The notes under the pieces: model-generated
Told to the model about the DNA's origin: nothing
Database searches by the model: none
The model's input: only the letters and a program-made list of their open reading frames with translations
Made by a program: the position numbers and the translations under genes
From: Amblyomma americanum
Taxonomy: Eukaryota; Arthropoda; Arachnida; Ixodida; Ixodidae
Direction of reading: 5' to 3'
Assembly (NCBI RefSeq): GCF_052857255.1
Contig: NC_135505.1
Location: 22,058,269 to 22,122,268 of the forward strand
Length of the DNA stretch: 64,000 bases
In this document: positions 20,901-31,746 of the stretch, piece by piece
Numbering within the stretch: the first letter of the stretch is position 1
Layout: each line of letters starts with the position of its first letter

Positions 20901-23160
20901 CATTCTTTGCATAAGTTTCTTCAGCATTGGAAGCCTCACAATGCGACTTGTGCTTGAATAAATTCGGCCAGTGGTGCCCTATTTTCCAATGCGATTGCCA
21001 CTCAGGAACTGAATTTTAGGGCTCATGTCCGTGAGATGTAATGTAGGCACACCCTGCCAAGCTAGCGCACTTCTTAAAATTTTTGCCATTCTGTTCAGTG
21101 CTTCTAGAGATGCACGAAAAAATACACTGCCAGCACATACGAAATGCTTTTTCCTTGAAGCCAGCAGTTGTGCCCGAGATATCGGTTTCCACAGGAACAA
21201 AAACAATAAATGTAACATTCGCACATACAGATGCAACCTGCCAGACGATGAGTGTTGTTGGACTAACGCCTGCTTGGACCCACATTGCTCGATATTCGTG
21301 ATTGAAGCGGTTGAATAGTTTAGCACAAATGGTTTCTGTTACTTGCATGTACGAGAAGGGTACAGTTTTGTACCGTAGACAGTACAAAATGTATGCGGGA
21401 TTTTAAATTTGTTGTTCTGCTTCTCCCAGGTTGCTATGCCATAAAAAATGGCGATGTCACCATGCCAGCGGGAACAATGTGACGAGCTGATGCAACGCGA
21501 AGTGCAAGGCCATGGTAGTTGTTAAGGCTAAGTAGGCGAACAAGAGCACCGAAAAGAATGAGAGATCCCTTTGCTGAGCCACTTTCTCTGTGTGCAATCA
21601 CAAGCTGAGCCATCTAGCATGATCATGATTACCCAGTGGAAAGCGCTGATGCGCTGCGCTCTTAGCTCTGGAGCAGTGAAGGCACGCTTCAGCAAGTACT
21701 TAACTCAGGGCTTTCTGCGACCTGAAACCTGTGTACCTGCATGAAAGCAGACTGCATGTTGAAGAGGACACTACCGGCTCAGGGTGACTTCTAATGATTT
21801 TTTAAACCCGATGAAGATTACCATGTACTACATCTGTTAAGTGCAGCTACAAAAACATGTCGGCACCGTTGTCAGCCTGCTGAAAAAACTACAAGAGAAG
21901 CTTTTGAAATACTCTGTGTGCAGTTTGAAAATCAGCCGCTGGTTTTAACCTGGTCCCCACCCACGACAGGTAGCCCTAACATAAGACACATATCCTCGCA
22001 TTCTTAGACCTGAGCAAAGCTCCCCTTGTTAAGAATTAATTTGGTGTTATTCGGGATTTGGGGGCTTGGAGTGGGAAGCTTGTTTGGTCAAAGCAACACG
22101 CTTGTTAGGCTGCCCAGAGGAGCCCTATATGTACACATTCCTGAAAAGGTGACTGCGTGGGAGCACAGGGAGCACTCTCCCACTTCCAATGTCACTTCAG
22201 CTACAGAACTGATGTGTCTTTTAAATGACAATTGCTATAAAAGTCGTTCCATGCAATGTGTGCAGCATCTTACGTCAACGACATAACGAAATATAATGCC
22301 ACTGCAGTGCAGGCAATAAGGTGTGTATTGCAGTTCCTTGCATTCATTTCAATCTACTGAGATTGTCTGATGTGTTTTAATGTGATGTGCTGATTGGAGT
22401 TTCTGTACTTAGTCTGCATCAGAAATGCATCTCTTCTGATCAGAAATCAAGCCTTTAATCTGGATTGTGAGGCAGGACAGCTTTACTCCTGCATCACCAC
22501 AGGAGCTCATTCACATTTGTTGATTCTTTCTCCTATCACCCACGACCACGTCGCTAGCTTTTCAAGCTGCAAAGAATACAATATTTCCAGTTTATTTGTA
22601 ACCATGCAGGAGGAGGAAAAACTTTGTTAATTATAATGGACATTGGAAGATTTCACTTGGTGTCATTAATGAAGCAAACATAGCAAATGAATATATGCCA
22701 GTAAAGGCAAGCATAGAACAGAAAAAGTAGCAAGAAAAACTACGAACTTTATATTTCTGCTGAGACTTCCAGACTTGTACATACTGCATTACAATTATTT
22801 GATTACTTAAAAAAATACAATTTATTCAAATTCTTTGTTGCATTGATTGCTTTTTGTAAAGTGACAGTAACCCAATTATTTGTTTCTGTAAAAGATGAAT
22901 AGTAATCTGTCGAATATTTTTTTTTTTGTACAGAGCAGTATAACTTCGAAAACCAGAACTCATTGGCAAACACTGGTGTAGCATGGAATTCCCCCGCATT
23001 AGGACAATGATCAAGCTGCGGAGAAGCTAGAAGCTACATGCGAGAGGATTTCAGCACATGCAAGCCCGAGTGGTCTGCATTTGACTAGCCCCGTGTTGCG
23101 CGCTTCACGTTTCACCACAACAGAATGTCATTTTTAGTGAGCTTTTACTCACTGAAGCTT
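20901..23160. other. No recognised gene
   Basis: The only notable open frame is on the minus strand at 21016-21387 (123 residues, containing YMQVTETICAKLFNRFNHEY and WVQAGVSPTTLIVWQ). It has protein-like composition but no family that I recognise. The rest is AT-rich and featureless to me. Confidence 0.35.
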
Positions 23161-23162
23161 GG

Positions 23163-23328
23163 GCTTGGTTTGGTATTGTTTACAAAATTCCTCTCAAGTG
23201 TAGACATTCGTTCATAGGCCAAACGTATCAGAGAGCACAAAATAATCTTCGCACATGCAAAGGCTCACGCTCCCACAGAAAGAGACTCTCTCGAGATTTT
23301 AACACTCATGATTTTGTGAGCTTGTACT
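23163..23328 (+). pseudogene. Penelope-like GIY-YIG fragment
   Basis: A short open stretch reads FGIVYKIPLKCRHSFIGQT, the first two strands of a GIY-YIG endonuclease of Penelope-like elements (GIVY followed by FIGQT). It is followed by NNLRTCKGSRSH and RDFNTHDF, positions that in this family carry the helix and the Cys/His region. It differs clearly from the GIY-YIG at 30.4 kb (GVVYEIP...YVGETG), so it belongs to another Penelope lineage. Short and out of context. Confidence 0.55.
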
Positions 23329-25554
23329 GATACATGAATTGTGTGTTTCTTGTTGTTTTAAGTTTTCATTCACTTTCCTAATAAATAAGTTGCAAGAATA
23401 AAGCATATCCTGTCTGATCTTCCCGTGTCATCGAGTTTGCTCCTACTGATCTTCAGCAACCGTCATCTCGTACAGTTTTCTGTTTTGCTGAAGCAGAGAA
23501 CTGATTTGTTTCTGGGCAGAAAAGGAAAAATGACATAGCCAACCTTCACATAACTATTTTTCATTGATGTAGGCCACCACTTATAAAAAGGAAGGGTGAC
23601 CAGCGTTTCGTATAGGCAAAACAGCCTCCTAAAGTTCTGTCTAAAGGCAGCATTTAGTGGCACTGCAGTTATGGCCACACCAGACCCCCCTTTCCCCTTA
23701 GGACTGATCCTCAGTGCTGAATGTCCTTTCAGGTCTTGATCAGGCCGCACCAGAACATAGCATAGCAGGATATACTATGCACATTGCTGCAGTTTTGTTT
23801 CCATACTGATTGCACCTCTAGCGTTTAGGTTTGGCTTGGTTCGTTGTCACACAAGTAGTAGCTACCGTTCTTTCTGAACATAATTCCGAGAGAAGTTATA
23901 CTTTTTGTCAGAATGCCTAACATTCCACCCAGACGGAACAGGATAGCACCTGTGGAGTTCCGTCCCGATGAACGGCATCACAAAATGCACCAATATCAGC
24001 TGCTGCTGAGTGGTTTTTGCTTTGCAGGTTCTTGTTGTCATAGGGGACTTAATTTAGTAACAGTCATTGTTCCGTGTGGATGTAACTGAGAGCGATTTAT
24101 ATTACGCCTCGACGGAACACCAGCATCAGTTATTGTACCGTCTGGCCGGAACTGTAGGCATAGAAAAAAAAAAACATGGTCAAATTAGAATTTCGAAACA
24201 TTCGAAATGCTCGGAGGTGAAAGCACTAGTGGTAAGCTGCACATGAACTGCTTCACCCGGTGGTGCCCAACTTATTAAAACTAGTGCAACCAAACAGAAC
24301 ACACCTGAAGAACTAAACGTTGGGCTAGCAGCAGCAGCGGGCCACGTCAGCGAAATTTGAATGCATTTAGAAGTACAGAATAATCTGTACGGTGCATTTC
24401 CTACTGAACGAAAGTATTTGCTGTGCCTGAAAGGTAAAGTAAACCTGTCCTGTGAACAGCAGTCTTCAAAAAGCAAGCGCGAGAAAAACATGACCACTAA
24501 AAAAAACCATTGCGCAAAAACTGTGAACATACAACACAGATGTTTCCAGACAGATTTTAAAGAAAACCATTCTTTAACCTGGCAGGAAACGAAACCTCAA
24601 GAGTTATTGTCCGACCCATGGACGCAGCCATCTTTAAAACCATACAATTGTACTGACAAAAAAATCTGCCAAATTTAGCAAAGTTTTACACCAGCAGTTT
24701 TGGAACAGCTAATTTTTCCAAATTAAGCATAAAAAGTGGCGCTTAATCTAAAAACTTAGATGCGAAAATTATTGAAACAAAATATTTTTAAAATGCTCGC
24801 AAATCCTCGTCACCTCGCATCAAAACACAAAGTCGAACGAATGCAAATCCAAACCATGATAAACGCTTGATCTCGAGACCGAAGCATTGGAAGTTGATTT
24901 TCTACAACCTTTTTTCCTGAGGCATTTAAAATAGTTATTGAAGCTAACAGCGCTGGCGCATTCTACTCTCGGTGAAGTTAAGACCAGTGACGATCTTCGC
25001 AGCCAAAGCAAGGATATCAGGGTGAAGATTCACGCTTTGAGTCTTGGCAACAAGCATCAAGGAACCGAAGCCCAAGCACGTCGTGCAACGATGTGCACCA
25101 CACAGCAAACCGTTCGAGTCTTAATTTCGTCAGCGCAAGAGGCATCGGCAATGAAGCACAGCCCTTTGGTTCGGACGACATGTGAGCGTCATCGCCGGAA
25201 CGCAGAACTTCCCGCATAAGTCGGAAGTCGCAGCTCAGAAACCACCTCGGGTGGGCTTGTCTGGCGACGAGGCTGTGGTGTTGTGTGAAGGTAACCTAGC
25301 AAAAACCCAAAGCTCAGCTTAGGAAGATCTAAAGTAATGCACTTCCGGCAAATCGGGCAGCGTCTCGCGTTGTTGAACGCGTCAAATATAAGAGTAGGCG
25401 CAAATCAAGCGTGGCAGTAATGTTATACGTGGACGCCAGAAATGCAATGAAATGCGCTCACTAGCTCAGGAAGTTGGGAGTTTGATGGCAGCCGTTAGTT
25501 TTCGGATAGGCATGAATACAAAAGAATCAGAACACTGGCCGTAAATGAATCAAT
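23329..25554. other. No recognised gene
   Basis: Open frames at 24180-24530 (minus) and 24938-25219 (plus) have no motif I can name. Short GT-rich and A-rich tracts occur, including an A-run at 24163-24175. No support for a gene. Confidence 0.35.
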
Positions 25555-25700
25555 TTGAAGCTGATGACGTTTCGGCTTCCACTCAGGAGCCGTGTTCACG
25601 TACTGTGGGTTGAGGTCGATAGAATATTACCTCGCCCGCACCACTAATGTATCGAGGGGGCCTTGTTCACGTGAAGTAGTGCATGATGGAAACGAGTAGC
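25555..25700 (-). mobile_element. Penelope-like 3' end fragment
   Basis: The plus-strand text ctgatgacgtttcggcttcc, followed by an imperfect complement and gtgttcacg (25561-25601), matches the equivalent segment at 30044-30080 and 32742-32780 in the larger Penelope-like element. That fixes it as a minus-oriented piece of a relative. Coding sequence next to it is not clearly recognisable. Confidence 0.5.
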
Positions 25701-26795
25701 AATTTGTGGCTCAGCATATGTCATAGACGTCGGGCACAAGCATGCAAAAAGGCGCCGTTGCCGAGACTACGGTATGTCTGGTGATTCGATTAATCCGCGA
25801 TTCCAGATATGTCCGGCACTGCAGGTTCTTTTCCTTCTTTAATATGCATTGCTTGACCAAGTCTATCACGGTCTTTGGCTTCGGCGTTTTTCAGCAAGCG
25901 CATTTGAGGACCTGTTTTTGTAGACATGGCACGGTAAGTCTCGAAGAAGAGTCTGCGCAGACTAACTCATACAGGAACTGTCCCGATTTACACCTATGAG
26001 CCAACTCATTCAAAAGTACCTTAGCAGTGGTGTATCAGCCTCGGCACTTTTTTCAATTTCACCAATGTATACTTGATCAAATTCTGTACACAGGATACTC
26101 TAAATCACGGCCGAATCACGGTGAAATCACGGTGTCTGTTGGCGGCATGCCATCAGCGGTTGTTCATTCAAGATTGATAACTCAGTATCTCAAGACCATG
26201 AGATGTGGGCCAATGACTCGATGCTAGGTACATGAGGTGTTCACGAGTTTCTTGTTCTGCCACTTTTCATTGCAAAGAGCCTGGCAGCGGCCGCTCCGGT
26301 TAGTTTATGATGCCTTTGAGTAGCCTCTTGCGTAAAGATCTTTGTAGACATTTTTCTCGTCACCTTTCATGTTTTCTGGCGATGTGCTTGTATTTACTGG
26401 AGGGAAGAGGAGTGGCAACTGCTTTATTTTTAGAGGCCATGTGTGGGCGCGCATCCTGTACACACTAAATGAGAATGCGGCATCAAAAGGTTGTTAAAAA
26501 AGGAACTGTCGATTTACTTCTCCCTCTACTGTGAACAGAGTGGATTTTCGATGCTATTCGGATGCGTTGTGAATGCAGGTAGTTATGCCTTTCCGACGTA
26601 GAAGGGTCATTGGTGTATCGCACAAAAACCTCGGATGATGGTATTAACCATGTGAGTGCTCTATCTTCCAGCTATTTCATGATCACATTGGGAGCAGTGA
26701 CATAAATAGATGCACTCATGGCTAAAAATTATTCTGTTTATAAAAATACCTGGGCAGGAGCATCTGAAGACAGGGCATAAAAGTGGCATCGCATT
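25701..26795. other. No recognised feature
   Basis: No coding family, SINE box or repeat boundary was recognised. Open frames at 25742-25999 and 26027-26227 look random. Confidence 0.35.
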
Positions 26796-26814
26796 ATGTT
26801 CAGTGTGCTTACCA

Positions 26815-27110
26815 CATTCTTTGGAGGTCCTCCTGCTGTTGTGACCTGGCTATTTTTAGTACCGAATAGTGTGCTATTGACGCCATCTGCTTGCGCACTG
26901 GCAGAGAGCAATCACTTTACAGCTAGAGATTCCACATTATTGAAGCTGATGCTCGCACTGAAACACAGGGATGACTGCCAGATTCTGTCACACTTTGGAG
27001 GCCCTCCTGCAGTTCTGGCCTGCACGTGGTTGCAGTTGAGTAAAGAGCATAATAGCACCAGCTGCGCACTTGCTTTCGGAGGATCACCCTTTTGTATTTT
27101 GCAGAGGTAG
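26815..27110 (+). repeat. Imperfect tandem duplication, period about 175
   Basis: ctttggaggtcctcctgc near 26819 recurs as ctttggaggccctcctgc near 26994. Downstream segments correspond as well (gcttgcgcact and gctgcgcacttgc). Two units only. Origin unknown. Confidence 0.55.
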
Positions 27111-27526
27111 CTCTCTTATCAAAATTAAGCACCACGCAAACACATAGAGATTTCATCCTGAGAGTACTGTAACGGACGTGAACAAAGCCGCCTACCTCAG
27201 TGGATGTGGCGTTTGCCTGCCGAGCCCAAGGCCGCTCGATCAATTCCATGCCAAATTTTGATGGAAGAAAAATTACATGTGCTGTGTGATGTCAGTGCAC
27301 ACAAAAATTTGCTACTTTCTTGCCTCGTGCACATTTACTTAAAGAGAATTGCTTTAAACAAAAATTATAATTAGCAATTTTGAAAACACATAGTGATAGC
27401 GAGACATTCATGTCCTTCAGAATATCATCTGAAAACTTTTACTGCAAGATGTTTTGTTAGAAATTCTAAGACTTGTGGACTTTCAAAGTCATATATCCCT
27501 TCAGGCATTAATTATACTCCAAGGGC

Positions 27527-27745
27527 CCCTGCGGTGGCTAAGTGGTTACAGTGCTCGGCTACTGACCTGAATGCCGCGGCGGTCGAATTTCGATGGAGGC
27601 TAAATTCTAGAGTCCCATGTACTGTACGATGTGAGTTCACGTTAAAGAACCACAGGTGGTAGAAATTTCCGGAGCCCTCTACTACAGCTTCCCTCATAGT
27701 CCGAGTCGCTTTGAGATGTTAAACCCCCATAAACCAAAGGGAGGA
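27527..27745 (+). mobile_element. Ruka-like SINE lacking the B box
   Basis: Plus-strand SINE of the same family as 12553-12805. It has an A-box region gcggtggctaagtgg, then gatggaggctaaattctaga, cacgttaaagaacc, and the end ttaaacccccataaaccaaa. Compared with the other copy, the stretch between the tRNA anticodon region and ggtcgaatttcg is short by roughly 20-25 bases, and this removes the B box. Confidence 0.85.
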
Positions 27746-27929
27746 AAATTTTCAGACATTTATAAGGGGCATGCCAGAGTCCACAGAAAAAATTTCTATC
27801 TTCTGCAGTGATCACTTATGCTCTCTCGCAACCTTGTAATGACTGGGCCTCCCATTTTTGCTCGCACTGTATTGCCTTGCTGTTACCAAACATGAATTTG
27901 GAGACATGCTGGACCTTGGCTCCATGCGT

Positions 27930-28075
27930 CTCTCCCTCCTGTAGTCCTTGGGCATCGCCCTTCACGTTGTGCCGAAAAAGAGCGGTGACTGGCGATTGTG
28001 TGGCTTTCACCATGCGCTTAACAAGGCCACAGTCCCTATACGCTACCCAGTTCCCTTCTTATTGGTATCGACCTT
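27930..28075 (+). pseudogene. Gypsy-type RT fragment
   Basis: Start of an LTR-retrotransposon RT: SPWASPF in one frame and [19 protein letters not shown] and [14 protein letters not shown] in the next (one frameshift). These correspond to the PWASP, VPKKDGxxR, DYRxLN and RYPxP motifs. It ends at about 28060, where a gag fragment on the opposite strand begins. Confidence 0.8.
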
Positions 28076-28605
28076 ATCGGCCAGCTCAGCCAGGGATTCC
28101 AGGGTCTAAGACAAAGGCACGCTCAGGATCACGTGCGCCTGCGGTGGCAGGCGTTGCAAGAAGAGGTCCCGCAGCAGTGCGCTGTCGTGTGAAGTACCTA
28201 CATTTCATACGACGCAGTTCATACGACGCAGCAGCTCGGTAGGCTTGCAGTCTCCGAGGTAAGGAGCTGCTGCAGATGCCGTGGCTCCATTCCAGAAGTG
28301 CACTGGATGAACGTCCCCTTAAGGTGATCATAAGGGCGATCAGCAGGCGGAGAACGTAGGCCGTCTCGAACAACCGCAGCAGTTGTAGGCGTGAGCGCAC
28401 CAATGACGTGGTCGAACATGGTCATTTGCGAAGTGACATGGTGCTCACGGAACAAGGACTTGATATTCAGGAACCAAGGTTTTGAGTCTAATGACCAGAA
28501 GTTGGGGAGCTTGAGGGCGGAGACTGTGGGCTCGCGAGGAGGGTGTGTAAGAGGCAACGGAGTCGGTACACGAGCGAAGGAATCCATGGCCATGGCTTGC
28601 ACGGT
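28062..28605 (-). pseudogene. Gypsy-type gag fragment
   Basis: Capsid-region fragment of an LTR retrotransposon on the minus strand. Its 127-residue frame begins at the ATG at 28602 and includes LKLPNFWSLDSKPWF, TMFDHVIGALTPTTAAVV and RPYDHLKGTFIQC. After a frameshift and a stop near 28205 it resumes with LLRDLFLQRLPPQAHVIL and SLAELADKV near 28065. The order and wording fit the gag of a Ty3/Gypsy-like family widespread in ticks (family memory). Upstream on the same strand lie a primer-binding-like site and an LTR. Downstream, pol in the same orientation is missing, and an inverted RT fragment takes its place. Confidence 0.75.
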
Positions 28606-28710
28606 GGAAGGCAGGCAGGCAAAGGCAGCTGGGGTCTCGAGCTGTGGGCGGCGGTAGGTCTAGCTGAGCTTTTGAGGCAAGCACAGGTCAAGAGCAGAGT
28701 GCGAAGAAGC

Positions 28711-28727
28711 GAAGTCCGGAGTCACCA
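28711..28727 (-). other. Primer-binding site of LTR element
   Basis: On the minus strand tggtgactccggacttc starts four bases after the putative LTR end. Position and the initial TGG are as expected for a tRNA primer-binding site. Confidence 0.5.
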
Positions 28728-28731
28728 AATT

Positions 28732-28959
28732 TGTGGAGAAGTACCGACACAAGTCGTTGTCGGGTCCTCACAAAATATATTTACAGGACCCGCCCAGTCA
28801 GATGCGAGTGGGACAGCATGCTACCGCCATTCCACTGTCCAGCCACGAAAAATCGAATATGCTCACGCCTGCAGGTGGGCTGGGTCATGTTGCCGTCTTT
28901 GGCGGCCGGTCCACTATAGCACGCTACAACCTCGTGTGTGCAAATTTAGGGTCCGGACA
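28732..28959 (-). mobile_element. Putative 5' LTR
   Basis: On the minus strand it begins tgtccggacc and ends ttctccaca (TG...CA), 228 bases. It contains a TATA-like aaatatattt near 28780 and is followed by the primer-binding-like site and then gag. The partner 3' LTR was not found, so the limits rest on TG/CA ends and position only. Confidence 0.5.
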
Positions 28960-29297
28960 GTCTTAAAGGTCTGAATGATATAGGTGTATTTCCTACCATA
29001 TGAAATCACTATGTAACAAAATGAGCACGTTTTATGCATTCTGATGTGTTAACATTTGCAAGGCAAGCAAACTAAGACCAACTTACCGAAGCCATACCAA
29101 GGCTACTGTCAGAACGTTTTCACGTGCATCTACGCGAAGAATACAACGGTGTGTTGAAATTCAAAGACGCGCATATAGTTTCACTGCGGGGCTCTGCTCA
29201 GTCTCGCTGTCATAAGTCCGAAAAAAGAATAGTCGTTCTTCAAAGAGAACCTCACTGAAGTATAAGGCCCGACAACTTGTATATATATAACTAGCAT

Positions 29298-29427
29298 AGA
29301 TCGCATTTGAGAGGTTTTCCATTCTGAACAAAATTATGCAAAGTAAACGCACCGCGAGACCTAGATCGCATTTGAGGGGTTTCCAATTCGGAACAAAATT
29401 GTGCAAAATAAACGTTAAAATTTTTGG
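29298..29427 (+). repeat. Two-unit tandem repeat, period 65
   Basis: agatcgcatttgag starts at 29298 and again at 29363. The aligned units share ggaacaaaatt/tgaacaaaatt and gtaaacg/ataaacg. A partial third unit (cagtaaacgcactgcgag, near 29451) follows after about 25 unrelated bases. No gene is associated. Confidence 0.6.
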
Positions 29428-29757
29428 TTGGAGATGTGCAGTTCATTATACAGTAAACGCACTGCGAGCCCGGCGTGACCGCGTGTGCTGCGGCACATGA
29501 CACCTTCAGCGTTCTTCCTTTCGAACCTGCACAGTGGCGGTACTGTTGCACGATTTCACCCCGCTACATCTTCCTTAGGCATTATATTTTAGACACCGCA
29601 GCCAGGCTTTACAGGCAGACGGGCACATGCGGAACAAGCAAAAGCCAGCGAAACCGAGCGCGGCAAGCCACCGTTGCGCATATCGCGCGTACATGACGCG
29701 ATATGCGCAGCCGATGTATGCGGCGGATTGCTGTTGAGACGATTTAATACAGCAGAC

Positions 29758-29916
29758 CATTTTATTAACAATGCTTTTCAGTTTGTGCAAAAAGCGGTAT
29801 GCTCGAACAAACCTAAGCGCGTAATCGTTTAGTTTTGCTTGTGTTTTTGTGTTTAGTGACGTAACCGGAACTTCCGCTGCTGCAGCTTCGGGTCTTTGGA
29901 AACACGCCTCTGTACA
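29758..29916 (-). repeat. Dispersed 156-bp repeat, copy 2 (inverted)
   Basis: Inverted counterpart of 16576-16731, with only scattered mismatches and small indels by eye. The adjacent minus-strand open frame (down to 29575) has no counterpart beside copy 1, so the repeat boundary is probably near 29758. Confidence 0.75.
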
Positions 29917-30119
29917 CATCCTGCGACCTAGCACACAACACTTATGGCTACTCTGTGAAGTTGAGCGTGTGACTGAATGCCGTCTGGCCGGGAGCGTACA
30001 TTTGAAAAAATAAGAGACGCTGACCAGTGAAAAAAGGTTCGTTCTTGACGTTTCGGCTTCCACACGGAAGCCTTGTTCACAATGAATTCGTCACCAAACA
30101 AGGGTCGTTTAAATATGAT

Positions 30120-30909
30120 TGAAAAATCGGCGCAAGGAGCGTGCGTATATCGGGTGTAGATTACCGTCGTTCCGGTTTAACGTGTGTGACGTAGTTTGTA
30201 TGATTAGGGATTACAGACGAAGTCGTGATGCTGCTACTTTTTCGGTTACGATGATCCTTGCCTTGTCACAGTCAATTTTGTGGCCATTTACGACAGCGTG
30301 CTCCGCTAAGGCATTGTTGCGAGTGTTTTCATTTTTTACGTCCCGAGAGTGCTGCTGTAATCGCTTCCGGTAGTTCCCAGTTTCCCCGACATACACACCG
30401 TTGCAGTCTGCGAAGGGGATTTCGTAGACAACTCCGCGGAATCTTTCCTTTGGCAGTGTGTCCTTCACCTTTACAAGCTGATGACGCATCTTTCTGGCCG
30501 GGACATGTGCCACCTGCACGTCATGTTCCCGTAGGACACGTGCCAGGCATTCACTTGTACCCGGGACATACGGCACAGAGGCCCGTTTCTTGAGCGGAGG
30601 GCGGGCGTCCGGTTGTCCTTGTTTCGACAACTGACGATAAACCGCATCGATGAAGCGCCTAGGGTATCCACAGCTTTTGAGGTCATCCAGTACCTTTTTC
30701 GAGTCCAGGGTCGCATCCTCGGACCTTGTGCACAATCTTTTCGCACGCTGCAATAACGTGCTAACAACGGCCTTCTTATGGCTGGCAGGGTGCACTGAGT
30801 TGAAATATAGGTAGCGGCCAGTGTGCGTTTCCTTTCGGTATACGCTGAAAGATAGATACTGGCCTTCCCGTGAAACAAGGACGTCAAGCAATGGCAGTCT
30901 GCCGTCCAA
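30120..30909 (-). pseudogene. Penelope-like linker and GIY-YIG endonuclease
   Basis: Continuation of the Penelope ORF after one stop. It has LDGRLPLLDVLVSREGQYL and SVYRKETHTGRYLYFNSVHP (typical after the RT), a basic linker with CGYPRRFIDAVYRQL, PYVPGTSECLARVLREHDV, and then GIY-YIG motifs GVVYEIPFADCNGVYVGETG (about 30450-30390), RKRLQQHSRDVK and NALAEHAVVNGHKIDCDKA. The tandem copy has C in place of F (EIPCADC), so the Cys pair is broken here. A TAA at 30208-30210 replaces the Glu codon seen in the tandem copy, and the frame then continues to about 30120. Confidence 0.9.
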
Positions 30910-30912
30910 TTC

Positions 30913-31557
30913 CTATTCTATAGTAAACTGAATAGCTCTTTCCAGGCTTTTAAGATGGTCCAGAAACTTGCTCACCACACCTTTTTGGATGATGCAGAAG
31001 CAGTCGTCGATGTAGCGGAAAAATACCTTCGGGGAGGGGACAAAGGAGGCCAACGCCCGCTGTTCCAGCTTTTCCATAGTGAGATTGGCAGCCGTAATCG
31101 AAACTGAGGCGCCCATGGAGGTCCCGTGCACCTGTTTGTAAAAATTGCCCATGAAAACGAAGTACGTGTTCTTTAGGCAGAAGTCTAGAAGCCTGCGCAG
31201 GTCCGGTACGTCTATCGGTGATCGTTCTGGCAAAGTAACATCAGCCTTGAGGGCAGTGGTGCAAATGCTGACAGCAAGGTCTACCGGGACGCTCGTGAAC
31301 AGGGACTTAACGTCAAACGACACCATCATCTCATCTTCATCGATTGAGGTGCTGCGGTTCTTCTCGACAAAGTCGAACGAATTACGGACGTGACTGGGAC
31401 TCTGGCCAACGAGCGGAGAAAGGACCTGGTGCAAGAACTTCGAGAGGTTTTGCCGCGGGGAGCGAGTGTAATCCACGATGGGACGCAAAGGAACGTCTGG
31501 CTTGTGGATTTTGGGCAATCCATAGAAAGCAGGTGCGGATCCATTGTGGCTAAGCAG
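30913..31557 (-). pseudogene. Penelope-like reverse transcriptase
   Basis: RT core directly after the palindromic insertion: APAFYGLPKIHKPDVPLRP (Y-G-L-P-K-x-H-K is diagnostic), SFDVKSLFTSVPVDLA (motif A), FVFMGNFYKQVHGTSMGASV (motif B region, G-x-x-M-G-A), and FFRYIDDCFCI (motif C). The catalytic box YIDD lies at 31003-31014 and is intact. The core is open through 31557-30913. A TAG at 30910-30912 then stops it just before the segment LDGRLPLLDVLV. Only this stop separates the RT from the GIY-YIG half. Confidence 0.9.
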
Positions 31558-31569
31558 TTTGTAGTATAG

Positions 31570-31730
31570 ATGATGAAAAAACAGCGCAAGGAACGAGACG
31601 AAAACACGAAGGAAGAAGACACAAACACGGGCGCTGCGCCCGTGTCTGTGTCTTCTTCCTTCGTGTTTTCGTCTCGTTCCTTGCGCTGTTTTTTCATCAT
31701 GGATTACCAACTAGCCCGGCATCTTGCACT
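31570..31730 (-). mobile_element. 161-bp palindromic insertion with 12-bp TSD
   Basis: Arms 31570-31634 and 31636-31700 are complementary over 65 bases with one mismatch and a one-base loop. A 30-base non-palindromic tail (31701-31730) follows. The sequence tttgtagtatag flanks it at 31558-31569 and 31731-31742. It interrupts the Penelope ORF between the N-terminal region and the RT. No coding or A-tail is present. Confidence 0.9.
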
Positions 31731-31746
31731 TTTGTAGTATAGAGCT

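Noticed and set aside
24180..24530. 116-residue minus-strand frame with hydrophobic N-terminus as a secreted protein
   Set aside because: Its signal-like start comes from an A/T-rich tract and the rest has no motif; no neighbouring exon.
30040..30085. Canonical hammerhead ribozyme
   Set aside because: The CUGANGA box is not matched and the cleavage-site U is missing. Retained only as a variant hypothesis.
31570..31700. Transcription terminator hairpin
   Set aside because: It is far too long and perfect, inside a coding region, and flanked by a target duplication.
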